NCBI GenBank assembly: GCA_017962495.1
Contig: JAGCVH010000058.1
Coordinates: 1-64,000, forward strand
Source of the DNA: Bacteroidaceae bacterium
GTDB lineage: Bacteria; Bacteroidota; Bacteroidia; Bacteroidales; Bacteroidaceae
DNA: 64,000 bases
Reading direction: 5' to 3'
Part shown: positions 47,922-56,449 of the stretch, piece by piece
How positions within the stretch are numbered: position 1 is the first letter of the stretch
How the letters are laid out: every line of letters begins with the position of its first letter
Made by a program: the position numbers and the translations under genes
The notes under the pieces: model-generated
What the model was told of the DNA's origin: nothing
Databases searched by the model: none
What the model saw: the letters and a program-made list of their open reading frames with translations, nothing else

Positions 47922-49718
47922 ATGAGCAGGAACATCATCGACAGGGCTTTTGCCCAACTCATGGTTTGGAGCAAACGGGGCATCAAGGAGAATCGCTTCA
48001 TACTCTTGCTGGCTTTGCTTGTAGGAGTACTGACGGCTTTTGCCGGCTTGTTGCTGAAGTGGCTCATTGCCCACATTCAGTACTTGCTGACCCACCAGTT
48101 CAGCGACTCCTCGTCCAACTGGCTCTACCTCATCTATCCCGTAGTCGGCATCTTCCTCACTTCCGTCTTCATCCGTCGGATTGTGAGAGACGACATCGGG
48201 CATGGGGTGACAAAGATACTCTTCGCCCTGGCGCGGAAGCAGAGCAACATCAAGGCGCATAACTGTTGGAGCAGTCTCATAGCTTCTGCCATCACGATTG
48301 GGTTTGGTGGATCTGTCGGTGCCGAGGCACCTATCGTACTCACGGGTTCTGCCATCGGCAGCAACCTGGGCCGCATGTTCCGCCTCAATGCCAAACAGCT
48401 GATGCTCCTTGTGGGCTGTGGTGCTGCCGGTGCTGTGGCAGGCATCTTCAAGGCACCCATAGCAGGCCTTGCCTTCGTGCTGGAGGTGTTGATGATAGAC
48501 CTTTCCATGGGTTCGCTTCTGCCTCTGCTGGTATCCTGCGTTACGGCAGCAGCGGTGACATTCTCCATAACGGGTATCGACCCCCTGTTCGAGTTCCATC
48601 ACGAATACGTCTTCTCTGCCACCCGCATTCCTGCCAACGTACTGCTGGGCATCGGATGCGGGCTGGTGTCGTTGTATTTCACCCGCACCATGAACTTCCT
48701 CGAGGGCCTCTTCCGTAAGCTGAAGAATCCCTATGCACGGCTCGTCACGGGAGGAACCCTGCTTTCCGTCCTCATCTTCCTGTTCCCGTCGCTATATGGC
48801 GAAGGTTACGACCTCATCGAACTCTTGCTTTCCGGCAACGGCACGCAGGATTGGCTGGCAGCGATGAACCACTCCATCTTCTATGGCGACAATCACATGC
48901 TACTCATCTATCTCTCCCTCGTCATCGTCTTCAAGGTCTTTGCCACCACTGCCACGAATGGGGGAGGGGGATGCGGAGGAGTCTTCGCCCCCACGCTATT
49001 CCTGGGGTGCATCTTCGGATTCGTCTTCTCGCAGGTGTGGAATCAGAGCGATGTCTTCGGCATCCATCTGGCAGAGAACAACTTCGCCCTTCTGGGCATG
49101 TGCGGACTCATGAGTGGCGTCATGCATGCCCCCCTGACGGGAATCTTCCTCATTGCCGAACTGACGGGAGGCTATCAGCTCTTCATGCCGCTGATGATTG
49201 TCTCCGTCTGCGCCTACCTCACCATCCACATCTTCGAACCCCACAGCATCTATGCCATGCGTCTGGCACGCCGTGGCGAGTTGCTGACCCACAACAAGGA
49301 CCGAGCCATACTGACGCTGATGACCATCGACTCCGTCATAGACCGTTACAGCAAGTTCCTCACTCCCGAGATGACGCTGGGAGAGGTGGTGAAGCAGATC
49401 TCCGCGTCGAAGCACAATGTCTATCCCGTCCTCAACGCCCAGCGCCAGCTGGTGGCAGTGTTGTATATCGATGACATCCGTCACATCATGTTCCGCACCG
49501 AACTCTACCAGCGCTTCACCGTCGCCCAGTTGATGGTGGAACCGCCAACCCGCCTCTTCACCAACGACGAGATGGAGGACATCGTCAAGGTGTTCGAACG
49601 CACCGGTGCCTGGACGCTACCTGTCGTGGACGACGATGGTTGTTTCGTAGGCTTCATCCGCAAGTCCCGCGTCTTCACCATCTACCGCGAACTCCTCGCC
49701 GATATAAGTAATGACTAG
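47922..49718 (+). CDS. ClC-family chloride channel/transporter with CBS domains
   Basis: A 598-residue inner-membrane protein. The ClC motifs are a GFGGSVGAEAP variant of the usual G(K/R)EGP signature, keeping the gating glutamate, and GGVFAPTLFLG. Residues about 450-598 form a pair of CBS domains (MTIDSVIDRY..., QLMVEPPTRLF...). The retained gating glutamate suggests H+/Cl- exchange, as in ClC-type antiporters, with possible nucleotide regulation by CBS. It follows tsaC closely. Confidence 0.9.
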   Translation: MSRNIIDRAFAQLMVWSKRGIKENRFILLLALLVGVLTAFAGLLLKWLIAHIQYLLTHQFSDSSSNWLYLIYPVVGIFLTSVFIRRIVRDDIGHGVTKILFALARKQSNIKAHNCWSSLIASAITIGFGGSVGAEAPIVLTGSAIGSNLGRMFRLNAKQLMLLVGCGAAGAVAGIFKAPIAGLAFVLEVLMIDLSMGSLLPLLVSCVTAAAVTFSITGIDPLFEFHHEYVFSATRIPANVLLGIGCGLVSLYFTRTMNFLEGLFRKLKNPYARLVTGGTLLSVLIFLFPSLYGEGYDLIELLLSGNGTQDWLAAMNHSIFYGDNHMLLIYLSLVIVFKVFATTATNGGGGCGGVFAPTLFLGCIFGFVFSQVWNQSDVFGIHLAENNFALLGMCGLMSGVMHAPLTGIFLIAELTGGYQLFMPLMIVSVCAYLTIHIFEPHSIYAMRLARRGELLTHNKDRAILTLMTIDSVIDRYSKFLTPEMTLGEVVKQISASKHNVYPVLNAQRQLVAVLYIDDIRHIMFRTELYQRFTVAQLMVEPPTRLFTNDEMEDIVKVFERTGAWTLPVVDDDGCFVGFIRKSRVFTIYRELLADISND

Positions 49719-49721
49719 TAT

Positions 49722-49900
49722 ATAATTCATAATTCACAATTCACAATTCATCGCTCGAGCTTTGCTCGCTTGCGTAGTAAAATGGAGCAAGAATTCATAA
49801 TTCACAATTCATCCTTACCATGCTGACGCACAGTTATTATATAGTTGTCTAAGGCAAAGCTCTCTCCCCGACGGGGAGAGCGGGGAAAGGGGCTTTCATT
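49722..49900. repeat. Repeat-rich intergenic region before fmt
   Basis: Repeated AATTCACAATTCAT filler flanks GCTTGCGTAGTAAAATGGAG-type sequence at about 49770-49790, and a C/G-rich palindrome CTCTCCCCGACGGGGAGAG lies at about 49861-49879. A very similar GCTTGCGTAGAGCAACGGAG block occurs at about 51985-52004. Confidence 0.65.
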
Positions 49901-49925
49901 TTTCATTATTCATTCTTCATTTTTT

Positions 49926-51026
49926 ATGTCTCTCCGTATCATATTCATGGGAACCCCCGACTTCGCAGTCGAATCCCTTCGCCGTCTTGTAGAGGACGGA
50001 TGCCAGGTAGTAGCCGTTGTAACGATGCCAGACAAGGCGATAGGCCGTCACCACGATGTCCTGCAGCAGAGTCCCGTCAAGCAATATGCCCTGTCGCAGA
50101 ACATCCCCGTGTTACAACCCGAACGCCTGAAGGACGAAACCTTCCTCAGCGAGTTGCGTAGCTATCATGCCGACCTGCAGGTGGTGGTGGCATTCCGTAT
50201 GTTACCCGAAGTCGTGTGGGCAATGCCGCGCCTCGGCACTTTCAACCTCCACGCCGCCCTCCTGCCGCAGTACCGCGGTGCTGCCCCCATCAACTGGGCT
50301 ATCATCAACGGAGAGAAGGAGACTGGCATCACCACCTTCTTCCTCGACCACGACATCGACACGGGTCAGGTCATCTATCGCCAGTCCGTCCCCATCCATG
50401 ACGATGACGATGCCGAGGCAGTCCACGACAGACTCATGCTCCTGGGTGCCGACCTCGTGTTGCGTACGGTCCACGATGTCGAGGCGGGTCAGGTCCGTCC
50501 CATCCCCCAGAGCCAGCTGCAGGTCGATGGTCCTCTTCGCCCTGCCCCCAAGATCTTCAAGGAGACCTGTCAGATTCGTTGGGCAGACCTCACGGCACGC
50601 GAAGTCTATAACTTCGTCCGTGGCCTCTCTCCCTATCCCGCCGCATGGACCACCCTCAATGGCACGATGCTGAAAATCTATAAAGTAAAAGACCTACCCC
50701 AGCCCTCCCTTAAAGGGAGGGAGAACTCAATGTCCAAGGCTGCGGTTGAGCGAGAGGAGAGTCAAACAAGTTTGAACTCTTCCGAGTGTGAGCAGGCTCG
50801 AGGCGAAGCCTCCAATCGTCCAATCGTTCAATTGTCCAATTGTCCAATCGTCCAATTGTCCAATTGTGCGCCTGGCACAATCATGTCTGACGGCAAAACC
50901 TACCTCCACATAGCCTGTCGCGAGGGTTGGGTATCGGTACTCTCCCTCCAGCTTGCGGGGAAGCGCCGAATGTCCATCGAAGACTTCCTTCGGGGTGCAC
51001 ACATCGATGCCAAGTGTGTAGAATAA
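49926..51026 (+). CDS. fmt: Methionyl-tRNA formyltransferase with repeat-derived insertion
   Basis: Formylates initiator Met-tRNA. The 366-residue protein starts at MSLRIIFMGTPDFAVESL. The formyl-transfer domain shows the catalytic Asn/His region (FNLHAALLPQYRGAAPINWAI) and the SLLP-equivalent loop. The C-terminal tRNA-binding domain is interrupted after LKIYKV by about 60 residues where family members have about 15: bases about 50700-50870 hold a palindrome and seven 8-bp repeats encoding NRPIVQLSNCPIVQLSNC. After this, the normal end resumes (APGTIMSDGKTYL...LQLAGKRRMSIEDFLRG). Reading frame is intact, so it is probably functional. The longer frame from 49845 includes repeat sequence and is unlikely. 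Confidence 0.9.
   Translation: MSLRIIFMGTPDFAVESLRRLVEDGCQVVAVVTMPDKAIGRHHDVLQQSPVKQYALSQNIPVLQPERLKDETFLSELRSYHADLQVVVAFRMLPEVVWAMPRLGTFNLHAALLPQYRGAAPINWAIINGEKETGITTFFLDHDIDTGQVIYRQSVPIHDDDDAEAVHDRLMLLGADLVLRTVHDVEAGQVRPIPQSQLQVDGPLRPAPKIFKETCQIRWADLTAREVYNFVRGLSPYPAAWTTLNGTMLKIYKVKDLPQPSLKGRENSMSKAAVEREESQTSLNSSECEQARGEASNRPIVQLSNCPIVQLSNCAPGTIMSDGKTYLHIACREGWVSVLSLQLAGKRRMSIEDFLRGAHIDAKCVE
50703..50721. repeat. Palindrome inside fmt
   Basis: CCCTCCCTT and AAGGGAGGG separated by one base. First part of the insertion in fmt; the same style of C/G-rich palindrome occurs between genes in this window. Confidence 0.7.
50811..50866 (+). repeat. Seven 8-bp tandem repeats inside fmt
   Basis: Units TCCAATCG / TCCAATTG / TTCAATTG repeated seven times in frame. 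Because 8 is not a multiple of 3, gain or loss of one unit would shift the frame before the C-terminal domain ends. Confidence 0.88.
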
Positions 51027-51067
51027 GGCCTTTTTCGAGGAAAAAATAAAAAAAATGTCAATTTTCT

Positions 51068-51098
51068 ATTGTCAATTATCCATTCTTTATTACATTTG
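51068..51098 (+). promoter_or_regulatory. Promoter of the ECF sigma factor gene
   Basis: ATTG (51068-51071), 19 nt, TACATTTG (51091-51098), about 70 nt before the start codon. Confidence 0.65.
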
Positions 51099-51169
51099 CA
51101 CTCGCTAACCATTAAAAACAATACGCCTATCGACAAAACATTACCCCAGTAATTGATAATTGTAAGGTA

Positions 51170-51784
51170 ATGGATAATTACATCAAGCAGACCGACGAAC
51201 AACTGGTCCGCATGTACGAAGAAGGCGACTTCCAAGCATTCGATGTTCTTTTAGCACGTCATCAAGACTGTGTCTTTGGTTTCATATATGGTATGGTAGC
51301 CGACAATGAGCTGGCAAACGATGTCTTCCAGGACACCTTTGTCAAGGTCATCATGGCAATCCGCAATGGCAACTACACCGAGTCGGGTCAGTTCCTGGCA
51401 TGGGTCAAGCGAGTAGCCCGCAATCTGGTCCTCGACCGTTTCCGCAGTCAGCGCACCGCCACCCGCAACGTCGTGTCCCACGAGGTAGTCGATGGCGAGG
51501 GCGAAGTCGTTGGCGACCTCTTCAACGACTCGTCGCTCTGCGAACCCAATATCGAGGAACTGATGCTTGTCGAGCAGTCCCACGACGATGTCCGTGACAT
51601 GATCGACCTCCTCCCCGATGCCCAGCGCGAAGTCGTAGTCATGCGCTACTATCGCGACATGTCCTTCAAGGAGATTGCCGAAGCCACTGGCGTCAGCATC
51701 AACACCTCCCTGGGTCGCATGCGTTACGCCATGATCAACCTCCGTCGCATGGCACAGCACCGCGATCTCTACCTCGACGCATAG
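51170..51784 (+). CDS. ECF-type RNA polymerase sigma factor
   Basis: A 204-residue sigma-70 family factor with region 2 (FGFIYGMVADNELANDVFQDTFVKV in part; WVKRVARNLVLDRFR) and region 4 (LPDAQREVVVMRYYRDMSFKEIAEATGVSINTSLGRMRYA in pieces). A 45-residue acidic linker (about 100-145) separates them. No anti-sigma factor gene is adjacent. Preceded by its own promoter and followed by a terminator-like hairpin, so it is monocistronic. Confidence 0.93.
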   Translation: MDNYIKQTDEQLVRMYEEGDFQAFDVLLARHQDCVFGFIYGMVADNELANDVFQDTFVKVIMAIRNGNYTESGQFLAWVKRVARNLVLDRFRSQRTATRNVVSHEVVDGEGEVVGDLFNDSSLCEPNIEELMLVEQSHDDVRDMIDLLPDAQREVVVMRYYRDMSFKEIAEATGVSINTSLGRMRYAMINLRRMAQHRDLYLDA

Positions 51785-51816
51785 ACTCCGTCCCCACATC
51801 CTAACTTTTTCATAAA

Positions 51817-51854
51817 AAAGCAGCCTGTCCGCACAATAAACGGCAGGTTGCTTT
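51817..51854 (+). terminator. Terminator of the sigma factor gene
   Basis: AAAGCAGCCTGTCCG and CGGCAGGTTGCTTT form an imperfect long stem, followed by CGTTCT. Likely intrinsic terminator. Confidence 0.7.
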
Positions 51855-51934
51855 CGTTCTATATATAGAAAAAGAGAATATTCACCGCTCGGCGTTCCCA
51901 ACGCTTGCAAAAGAGAAAGAACAAAGATGAGCAA

Positions 51935-52085
51935 AACTTTTAACTTTTAACTTTTAATTTTTCGCTCGGCGACGTCAGGAGACGCTTGCGTAGAGCAACG
52001 GAGCAAGAATTCTTAATATCATTTTGAATTTTGAATATCATTTTTAATTTTTAATTTTTAATTTTGTATTTTTAATTTCTAATTC
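51935..52085. repeat. AT-rich filler and intergenic repeat
   Basis: Repeated TTTTAACTTTTAA and TTTTTAATTTTTAA strings surround a CGCTCGGCGACGTC...GCTTGCGTAGAGCAACGGAG block like that before fmt. Apart from this, 51855-52097 holds nothing I recognise. Confidence 0.65.
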
Positions 52086-52097
52086 CCCTCCTCGCCT

Positions 52098-52202
52098 ATG
52101 ACCCAACAACTACCCCAAGAAGCACCACAACTCAACCCTGCAGTACTTCAGTTCATTCGCGACTTCGCTCGCAACTACAAACCCGTCCGCCCCACATGTT
52201 AG
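52098..52202 (+). CDS. Small ORF overlapping the start of rpe
   Basis: A 34-residue open frame (MTQQLPQEAPQLN, PAVLQFIRDFARNYKP) that ends 7 bases inside rpe in another frame, which suggests translational coupling. The composition looks protein-like and amphipathic, and I recall similar short ORFs ending in FIRDFARNYKP near Bacteroidetes genes, but I cannot name a family. Alternatively it is only a leader peptide for rpe. Confidence 0.5.
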   Translation: MTQQLPQEAPQLNPAVLQFIRDFARNYKPVRPTC

Positions 52203-52843
52203 TAGCTCCGTCATTGCTGGCAGCAGATTTCGGCAATCTCGAACGTGAGATGCAATGGTTCAATGCGAGCCAGGCCGACTATCTCCATCTCGATGTCATG
52301 GACGGTGTCTTCGTCCCCAACATCTCGTTCGGTTTCCCTGTCCTTCGTCATGTAGCCCGTTTGTGCCGCAAGCCCCTCGACGTCCATCTCATGATAGTCG
52401 AGCCGCAGAAGTTCATCCCCCAGGTCGCCGAGCTTGGAGCCTATTACATGAATGTCCATTTCGAGGCGTTAACCCATCACCACCGTGTCCTTCAGCAGAT
52501 CCGTGAGGCAGGTCTCCATCCCGCCATCACGCTATGTCCCTCCACGCCAGTCAGTTCTCTGGCAGACATCATTACCGATGTCGACATGGTGCTACTCATG
52601 TCTGTCAACCCCGGGTTCGGGGGACAGCAGTTCATTCCCCACACCCTCGACAAGGTCCGTCAGCTGCGTCAGCTCATCCGTGAGTCCGGCAGTCATGCCT
52701 TGATAGAGATCGACGGAGGCGTCAACCTCCGCACGGGTCAGCAGCTTGCCGAGGCAGGAGCCGATGTCCTTGTTGCCGGTTCCTTTGTCTTCGGTGCTGA
52801 TAAGCCAGCCGAAGCCATCACCGCCCTCAAGTGTCTTTCGTAA
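52196..52843 (+). CDS. rpe: Ribulose-phosphate 3-epimerase
   Basis: Interconverts ribulose-5-phosphate and xylulose-5-phosphate in the pentose phosphate pathway. The 215-residue TIM barrel has LAADFGNLEREM, HLDVMDGVFVPNISFG with metal-binding His/Asp, DVHLMI, and the C-terminal EIDGGVN and GSFVFG. The start overlaps a 34-residue ORF by 7 bp and the end overlaps the GTG start of comEC by 13 bp. Confidence 0.95.
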   Translation: MLVAPSLLAADFGNLEREMQWFNASQADYLHLDVMDGVFVPNISFGFPVLRHVARLCRKPLDVHLMIVEPQKFIPQVAELGAYYMNVHFEALTHHHRVLQQIREAGLHPAITLCPSTPVSSLADIITDVDMVLLMSVNPGFGGQQFIPHTLDKVRQLRQLIRESGSHALIEIDGGVNLRTGQQLAEAGADVLVAGSFVFGADKPAEAITALKCLS

Positions 52844-54108
52844 TTCCGAATAGATATTTGTTTTTGCTGATGGCCATTTCGTTGGCCATTGGCATATATT
52901 TTAGTTCCTTCGTTGCGCTTTCTATAAGTGCCTCCGTTTCGTTTCTTGTTGCTGCACTCCTTTTTTTAGTTTCTTTTTGGCAGACACGTAGGGGATGGGC
53001 CAATCTCACTGCATTGTGTTCATTCTTCTTTCTATTTGGAATTGTTCGAGCACAATTACCAGATGTGAAATGGATTCCTGATACCATTTATTCACTATCC
53101 TTAGACCTTTCTGTTCATTTTCAACAATTGATTAGTAGCTCAGGTTTATCGAATGAAACGGAAACTCTGATATCTGCTTTATTGCTGGGAAATAGAGACG
53201 GTCTGTCTGCTGATACCGTAGATTTATTTCGTCAGACGGGAGCATCACATCTCCTTGCTTTGTCAGGTCTGCACCTTAGCATCTTATTTGGTGTTGTTTA
53301 TTATTGTCTTTTACGCGTACTTATAAGTCCACTTCGCTACGTTCTTGGTATCGTAGGCTTGTTGTTATTATGGGGTTATGTTTTTGTAACCGGATTCCCA
53401 GTTTCACTTTGTCGTGCGTCGTTGATGATGTCTTTATTGATGATTAGTCAAATGAGAATGGTCGGGAACGACACCTTTCATACACTTGCTTTTTCAGCCA
53501 TATTATTGCTCCTCTTTGCTCCTTCCATGTTATATGATGTGGGTTTCCAATTATCGTTCATGTCAGTTGCAGGGTTGGCGTATTTTTATCGTCCATTAGT
53601 TGAAATAGGGTTACCTAGGCATTATATATTGCGATGGCTATGGCAATTTTGGTTAGTATCACTTTCTGCACAACTGGGAGTACTTCCTTTACTATTATAT
53701 TATTTCCATTCTATTTCAGTATCAGGAATTCTTTTAAGTCCCATATACATACTTATTGTCACTGCTATTATATATAATGCACTTGCCTTCTTGTTATTAT
53801 TCTCTTGTGGTTATGGAATCTTTTTGCGTTACCTAATTGAACTATTTGTTTCTTTACAACATAGTTTGATGTCATTTGCCTCTCATCTTCCTTTTGGTCG
53901 ATTTGATGGTATCAGGATACGTGTAGAGCAAGTGATTCTACTCTATGCAGCTCTGGTTATACTCTTACCAGTAATTCGTGTTTTGCGTCAGCCTGATTCT
54001 CAGCCTCCAGGCTATCGATTAGCCATGTTTTTCCGTTCATGGCCTTATGTGCTTTCTATTATAGTTTTATTGTTCACCATCTTCCTCCTTTCTTTCCCCC
54101 TTTTTTGA
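52831..54108 (+). CDS. comEC: ComEC/Rec2-type competence protein (short form)
   Basis: Predicted inner-membrane DNA-uptake channel. The 425-residue protein contains the Competence domain (LLLGNRDGLSADTVDLFRQTGASHLLALSGLHLSIL in pieces) and about 10 hydrophobic helices. It ends after a final helix, with no C-terminal metallo-beta-lactamase domain, and the N-terminal OB-like domain is reduced. Full ComEC proteins usually run about 650-800 residues. The frame is open and clean, so it is a natural short form or a stably truncated gene. Base composition is clearly AT-richer than rpe next door, suggesting transfer or relaxed selection. Starts at GTG inside rpe. Confidence 0.82.
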   Translation: MSFVIPNRYLFLLMAISLAIGIYFSSFVALSISASVSFLVAALLFLVSFWQTRRGWANLTALCSFFFLFGIVRAQLPDVKWIPDTIYSLSLDLSVHFQQLISSSGLSNETETLISALLLGNRDGLSADTVDLFRQTGASHLLALSGLHLSILFGVVYYCLLRVLISPLRYVLGIVGLLLLWGYVFVTGFPVSLCRASLMMSLLMISQMRMVGNDTFHTLAFSAILLLLFAPSMLYDVGFQLSFMSVAGLAYFYRPLVEIGLPRHYILRWLWQFWLVSLSAQLGVLPLLLYYFHSISVSGILLSPIYILIVTAIIYNALAFLLLFSCGYGIFLRYLIELFVSLQHSLMSFASHLPFGRFDGIRIRVEQVILLYAALVILLPVIRVLRQPDSQPPGYRLAMFFRSWPYVLSIIVLLFTIFLLSFPLF

Positions 54109-54128
54109 ATTGGTGTTATAAATTGGAA

Positions 54129-54159
54129 AGCCCGCACCCCCGTGGGGGGATGCGAGCCT
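54129..54159. terminator. Bidirectional terminator between comEC and susD
   Basis: AGCCCGCACCCC and GGGGGGATGCGAGCCT form a long imperfect stem between two convergent genes, with T-rich flanks on either side. Confidence 0.7.
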
Positions 54160-54193
54160 TCTCTCAGTTTAGTTAGTAACAGGTAAGTTTTTC

Positions 54194-56413
54194 TTACTTA
54201 GTGGGGAGGGGGAAGTACCAGTTCTTGGGGTTCTGGAGCTTACCCAACAGGGCCGGGTCGCGACGTGCCACGCGAGAAGCGAGGTAGTTGGCATCGCCAC
54301 GGCGGTGTGCCACACGCAGGAGGTCGAAGAAGCGGGTGCCTTCGAAGGCAAGCTCGAGGGCTTCCTCATCGACGATGAGGTCTTCGACACAGTCCTTCAC
54401 GACGTCGTCGTAACTGCCGCTGTAGATGTCGGCCTTAGTGAGGGTGACACCGTAGTTCTCCTGTGCCTTCTTCGTGATCTGCTTCACATAGTCATAGACA
54501 CTCTCCTTGTTCTTCACAAGAGGCACGGTACCGCATCCGTGGGTGTGGATGCCCTTGGTGAACTTGTCGTCGCCTTCGGCAGCAACAGACTTCGAACCAA
54601 TGCCACGCTCGGTGAGTGAGGTGCGGTAGTAGATCTGCTCGGCAGCCATGTTACCATTGAGCTCCTCGAACGAGAAGTTGAGGAACGACGGACTGCGCTC
54701 TACCTCACGCTTGTCGAGGTAGTAGAGGACTGCCTGACAACCATCGTCGGGGTAGTTCTCATAAGTGACGGCACGCCACTGGAGTGGAATTTGAGTTTCC
54801 TCATCAACGACGATAACAGAGTCGGCAATCAACTGATCGATGTATGCAATAAGGGACTCACGGGTCGGACAAGTGGCATTTTCCATCCAGTCAGCGGGAT
54901 ACCATTCGTCATTGTAACGAGCTGCCCATGAACTATCGCGTGCTGCATAGTCTGGTGAATTGGGAACAGGATACCAGATATCGTTCTTGCAGAGTCCGTT
55001 CTTCAGGATGGCGAAGGCGTAGCTGGGATAGCCGGCACGGTTGAGGGCCTCGGCATAGCGCAGCCAGATCATGGACTTGCGGTAGATCATGTGTGCCACG
55101 GTGGAGAAGGAACCGGTGGGGTTGATCTTGCGGATGAACCACTCGCGGTTGGTGAGTCCGTTCTCATACTCCACACGTTCCTCCTGTACCCAGTACTGGC
55201 GTGCGTCGCCAACGACGGTGTCGACAGTGAGGACAAGGTCGCCAACGGTGCTGCTGCTGGCACCTACGCAAATCTCGAACTGCTGTGCCTTGCACAGGTC
55301 GTAGTAGGCGTCGGATGCCATGAGCTGCTTGACATCGTACTGAGGACGGATGACAACGGAAGCGTTGGTGGTGGAGGTGGTGTCGTTGAGGTCGCTGGTG
55401 AGTACGGAGATTTCACTGTCGTAGCCATAGAGCTGGTTGACACCACGAAGCACGGTACCCCACAACTTGTTGGTGGAGGAGGGGATGCAGGTGACGGACT
55501 CGCGGTCGGAGGCGACAGCGCCAGTCTCGGTCCAGGGAATGTTACCCGTGTATCCGTAGTTGGGACGTTCCATGCCCTCGCCCTTGTAACCGTAGCAGAT
55601 GTTGCGGTCGGGGAGTGCGCCACCGGGTACCATGAGACCCTGTCCCTGGTTGTTGGAGAGGTAGTCGTAGTAGTACTGCGCTGCCTTCTCACAGCTCTGG
55701 GGATCGCCCTTGGCGAGATAGAGGTCGCCGAGGATGAGGTTGAGGGGTATCATCGCCTTGGTGCTGTGACAGACATTCTTGTAGTTGTCGTACTGAGGAA
55801 GTCCGTAGAGCTGTTCGATGCGAAGTGACTTCTCGAGTTCGGGTGCGAGGCGATCGGCAAGATTGTCGATGCTGACCTTATCGGGATAGATCATGAAGGC
55901 GGTGATGTCGTCGGTGGTGAGCAGGGGCTCGGTGTAGAAGGGTACCTCACCATAGACCTGCACGAGCTGGAGATAGACCCATGCGCGGATGGCTGTCACC
56001 TGGGCGGCCTCCTTCAGCATGTAGGGCTGGAGGGTGCCGGTGGTGCGCAGCGTGTCGCAGTTTGCCAGATAGGCGTTGCAGGAGTTGATGATGTGGTAGT
56101 AGTCGCTGGCACGCAGGAAACGGCAGGTGCCGTCGGTGGCCTTAGACATGTCGAAGTCGAGGAGTGCCGTGATGGAATCGCTGACATAACCCGTACCGCT
56201 GACGAGTTCGCCACGGCATTCTCCCAGCACGATGTAGCGTTCGGCTACGTTCTGGAGCGACTTGACAATGCCCCAGTAGCTGTAAAGGGTGTCCTCTGCT
56301 ATCTCGTAGCTGTGGCGCTCGCTGCTGGGCGAAAGCATGTCCTCGCACGACGTGAATACAGCGCCGAAGAGCATGCAGCTAATCAGTAAACTTATAATAG
56401 ATGTCTTTTTCAT
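54194..56413 (-). CDS. SusD/RagB-family outer-membrane lipoprotein
   Basis: Surface glycan- or peptide-binding partner of the SusC protein encoded just upstream. The 739-residue lipoprotein has a signal ending FTSC (lipobox) and a helical SusD core with TPR-like repeats (SDYYHIINSCNAYLANCDTLR, then AAQVTAIRAWVYLQLVQVYGEVPFYTEPL in parts). At 739 residues it is longer than typical SusD (about 500-600). I start it at the ATG ending at 56413 (MKKTSI); four more residues are possible upstream. Last gene of a four-gene minus-strand operon. Confidence 0.9.
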   Translation of the reverse strand: MKKTSIISLLISCMLFGAVFTSCEDMLSPSSERHSYEIAEDTLYSYWGIVKSLQNVAERYIVLGECRGELVSGTGYVSDSITALLDFDMSKATDGTCRFLRASDYYHIINSCNAYLANCDTLRTTGTLQPYMLKEAAQVTAIRAWVYLQLVQVYGEVPFYTEPLLTTDDITAFMIYPDKVSIDNLADRLAPELEKSLRIEQLYGLPQYDNYKNVCHSTKAMIPLNLILGDLYLAKGDPQSCEKAAQYYYDYLSNNQGQGLMVPGGALPDRNICYGYKGEGMERPNYGYTGNIPWTETGAVASDRESVTCIPSSTNKLWGTVLRGVNQLYGYDSEISVLTSDLNDTTSTTNASVVIRPQYDVKQLMASDAYYDLCKAQQFEICVGASSSTVGDLVLTVDTVVGDARQYWVQEERVEYENGLTNREWFIRKINPTGSFSTVAHMIYRKSMIWLRYAEALNRAGYPSYAFAILKNGLCKNDIWYPVPNSPDYAARDSSWAARYNDEWYPADWMENATCPTRESLIAYIDQLIADSVIVVDEETQIPLQWRAVTYENYPDDGCQAVLYYLDKREVERSPSFLNFSFEELNGNMAAEQIYYRTSLTERGIGSKSVAAEGDDKFTKGIHTHGCGTVPLVKNKESVYDYVKQITKKAQENYGVTLTKADIYSGSYDDVVKDCVEDLIVDEEALELAFEGTRFFDLLRVAHRRGDANYLASRVARRDPALLGKLQNPKNWYFPLPTK

Positions 56414-56449
56414 AATCATTATCAATTATAAATTGTCAATGTCAATCGG

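Noticed and set aside
47322-48602. 426-residue open frame antisense to tsaC and the ClC gene
   Set aside because: Spans two well-supported genes in opposite orientation and resembles no protein.
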